Source of the DNA: Pseudoflavonifractor sp. An85
Lineage (GTDB): Bacteria > Bacillota > Clostridia > Oscillospirales > Oscillospiraceae
Assembly: GCF_002161235.1 (NCBI RefSeq)
Contig: NZ_NFHE01000009.1
Span: 1 to 64,000 of the forward strand
DNA length: 64,000 bases
Reading direction: 5' to 3'
Shown: piece by piece, positions 63,646 through 64,000 of the stretch
Position numbering within the stretch: position 1 is the stretch's first letter
Layout of the letters: every line of letters begins with the position of its first letter
The notes under the pieces: generated by a model
Seen by the model: only the letters and a program-made list of their open reading frames with translations
The model's database searches: none
Told to the model about the DNA's origin: nothing
Position numbers and translations under genes: made by a program

Positions 63646-64000
63646 GTGAAGAATTGGAAGAAATCCATGCTGGCCGGAGTTCTGGCTGTGGGTATGGTGG
63701 GCACCTTGTCCGCTTGCCAGCCCAAATCCGAGGGCCAGCAGGAGGAGCTGGAGAAGATCACCTTTGTGCTGGACTGGACCCCCAACACCAACCACACCGG
63801 CATCTATGTGGCCATCGCCAACGGCTATTTTGCCGAGGAAGGCCTGGAGGTGGAAGTGGTGCAGCCTCCCGAGGACGGGGCTGAGGTGCTGGTGGCCTCG
63901 GGGAAGGCCCAGTTCGGTGTGTCCTTCCAGGACTACATTGCCCCCGGCCTCATTGGGGATGACCCCCTGCCCATCACCGCCGTGGCGGCCATGATTCAGC
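63646..64000 (+). CDS. NMT1/THI5-like substrate-binding lipoprotein, partial (ThiY-like)
   Basis: Open at the window end; 118 codons visible from GTG 63646 (GAGGAGG upstream). Signal peptide with lipobox GTLSACQ, then [17 protein letters not shown] and [17 protein letters not shown], typical of THI5/NMT1 proteins binding pyrimidine precursors. Third gene of the riboswitch operon. Confidence 0.88.
   Translation, partial: MKNWKKSMLAGVLAVGMVGTLSACQPKSEGQQEELEKITFVLDWTPNTNHTGIYVAIANGYFAEEGLEVEVVQPPEDGAEVLVASGKAQFGVSFQDYIAPGLIGDDPLPITAVAAMIQ

Overview
The window looks like a piece of a gut Clostridia chromosome (Oscillospiraceae or Lachnospiraceae type): GC-rich coding, AGGAGG-type ribosome sites, Gram-positive surface proteins and a Tn1549-like conjugation module. 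No rRNA or tRNA gene is present, so the genus is inferred only from gene content. Most of the window (about 1-54300) is one integrative and conjugative element (ICE) whose left end lies outside; a compositionally distinct AT-rich defence island and then ordinary chromosome follow.

Layout. 1-2200: ParM-like segregation genes and a DNA-binding protein. 2279-12520: cargo, comprising an orphan C5 DNA methylase, an amidoligase/gamma-glutamylcyclotransferase pair, a 1,399-residue thioester/SpaA-type surface adhesin with its class B sortase, an S-adenosylmethionine synthetase and a primase-like Toprim protein. 12907-16514: a Recombinase-In-Trio (RIT) element with perfect 88-bp inverted ends splits a gene and builds a new in-frame fusion at its right edge. 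16887-18791: beta-helix protein, second (beta-class) DNA methylase, deoxyribosyltransferase-like protein. 18919-35682: relaxosome and type IV secretion genes (MobC, MOBP relaxase, PcfB-like, ArdC-like, PP-loop protein, VirD4, Maff2, VirB6/TrbL, PrgI, VirB4, M23 hydrolase); a 2.5-kb group II intron sits inside the VirB6/TrbL gene. 35717-44772, mostly minus strand: a two-component system plus an ABC exporter with three FtsX-like permeases, the promoters of both sharing 11-bp-phased direct repeats. 44900-49166: SLOG protein, stand-alone winged-helix protein, sigma-like factor, structured non-coding DNA and a DinG-like helicase. 49181-54297: a run of serine-recombinase-derived genes (two complete enzymes, three partial proteins), the likely integration module.

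54365-59162 is a complete QatABCD-type anti-phage operon (KAP ATPase, QatB, QueC-like, TatD-like) with its own strong promoter, AT-rich and clearly of different origin from its neighbours. 59595-62249 is a large SF2 helicase with an unusual transmembrane hairpin, followed by a TPP riboswitch controlling a thiamine/pyrimidine-precursor uptake operon that runs off the window end.

How it works together: the ICE supplies segregation, DNA transfer, host adhesion, two DNA methylases with a SAM synthetase, and a probable peptide-stress export system; its recombinases would integrate it. The most unusual signals are (i) the RIT insertion and gene fusion, (ii) the intron in a conjugation gene, (iii) a series of conjugation-module genes with good ribosome sites but no ATG/GTG/TTG at the expected place, (iv) the Qat island abutting the recombinases, and (v) paired palindromes and structured non-coding stretches that could be oriT or RNA elements.
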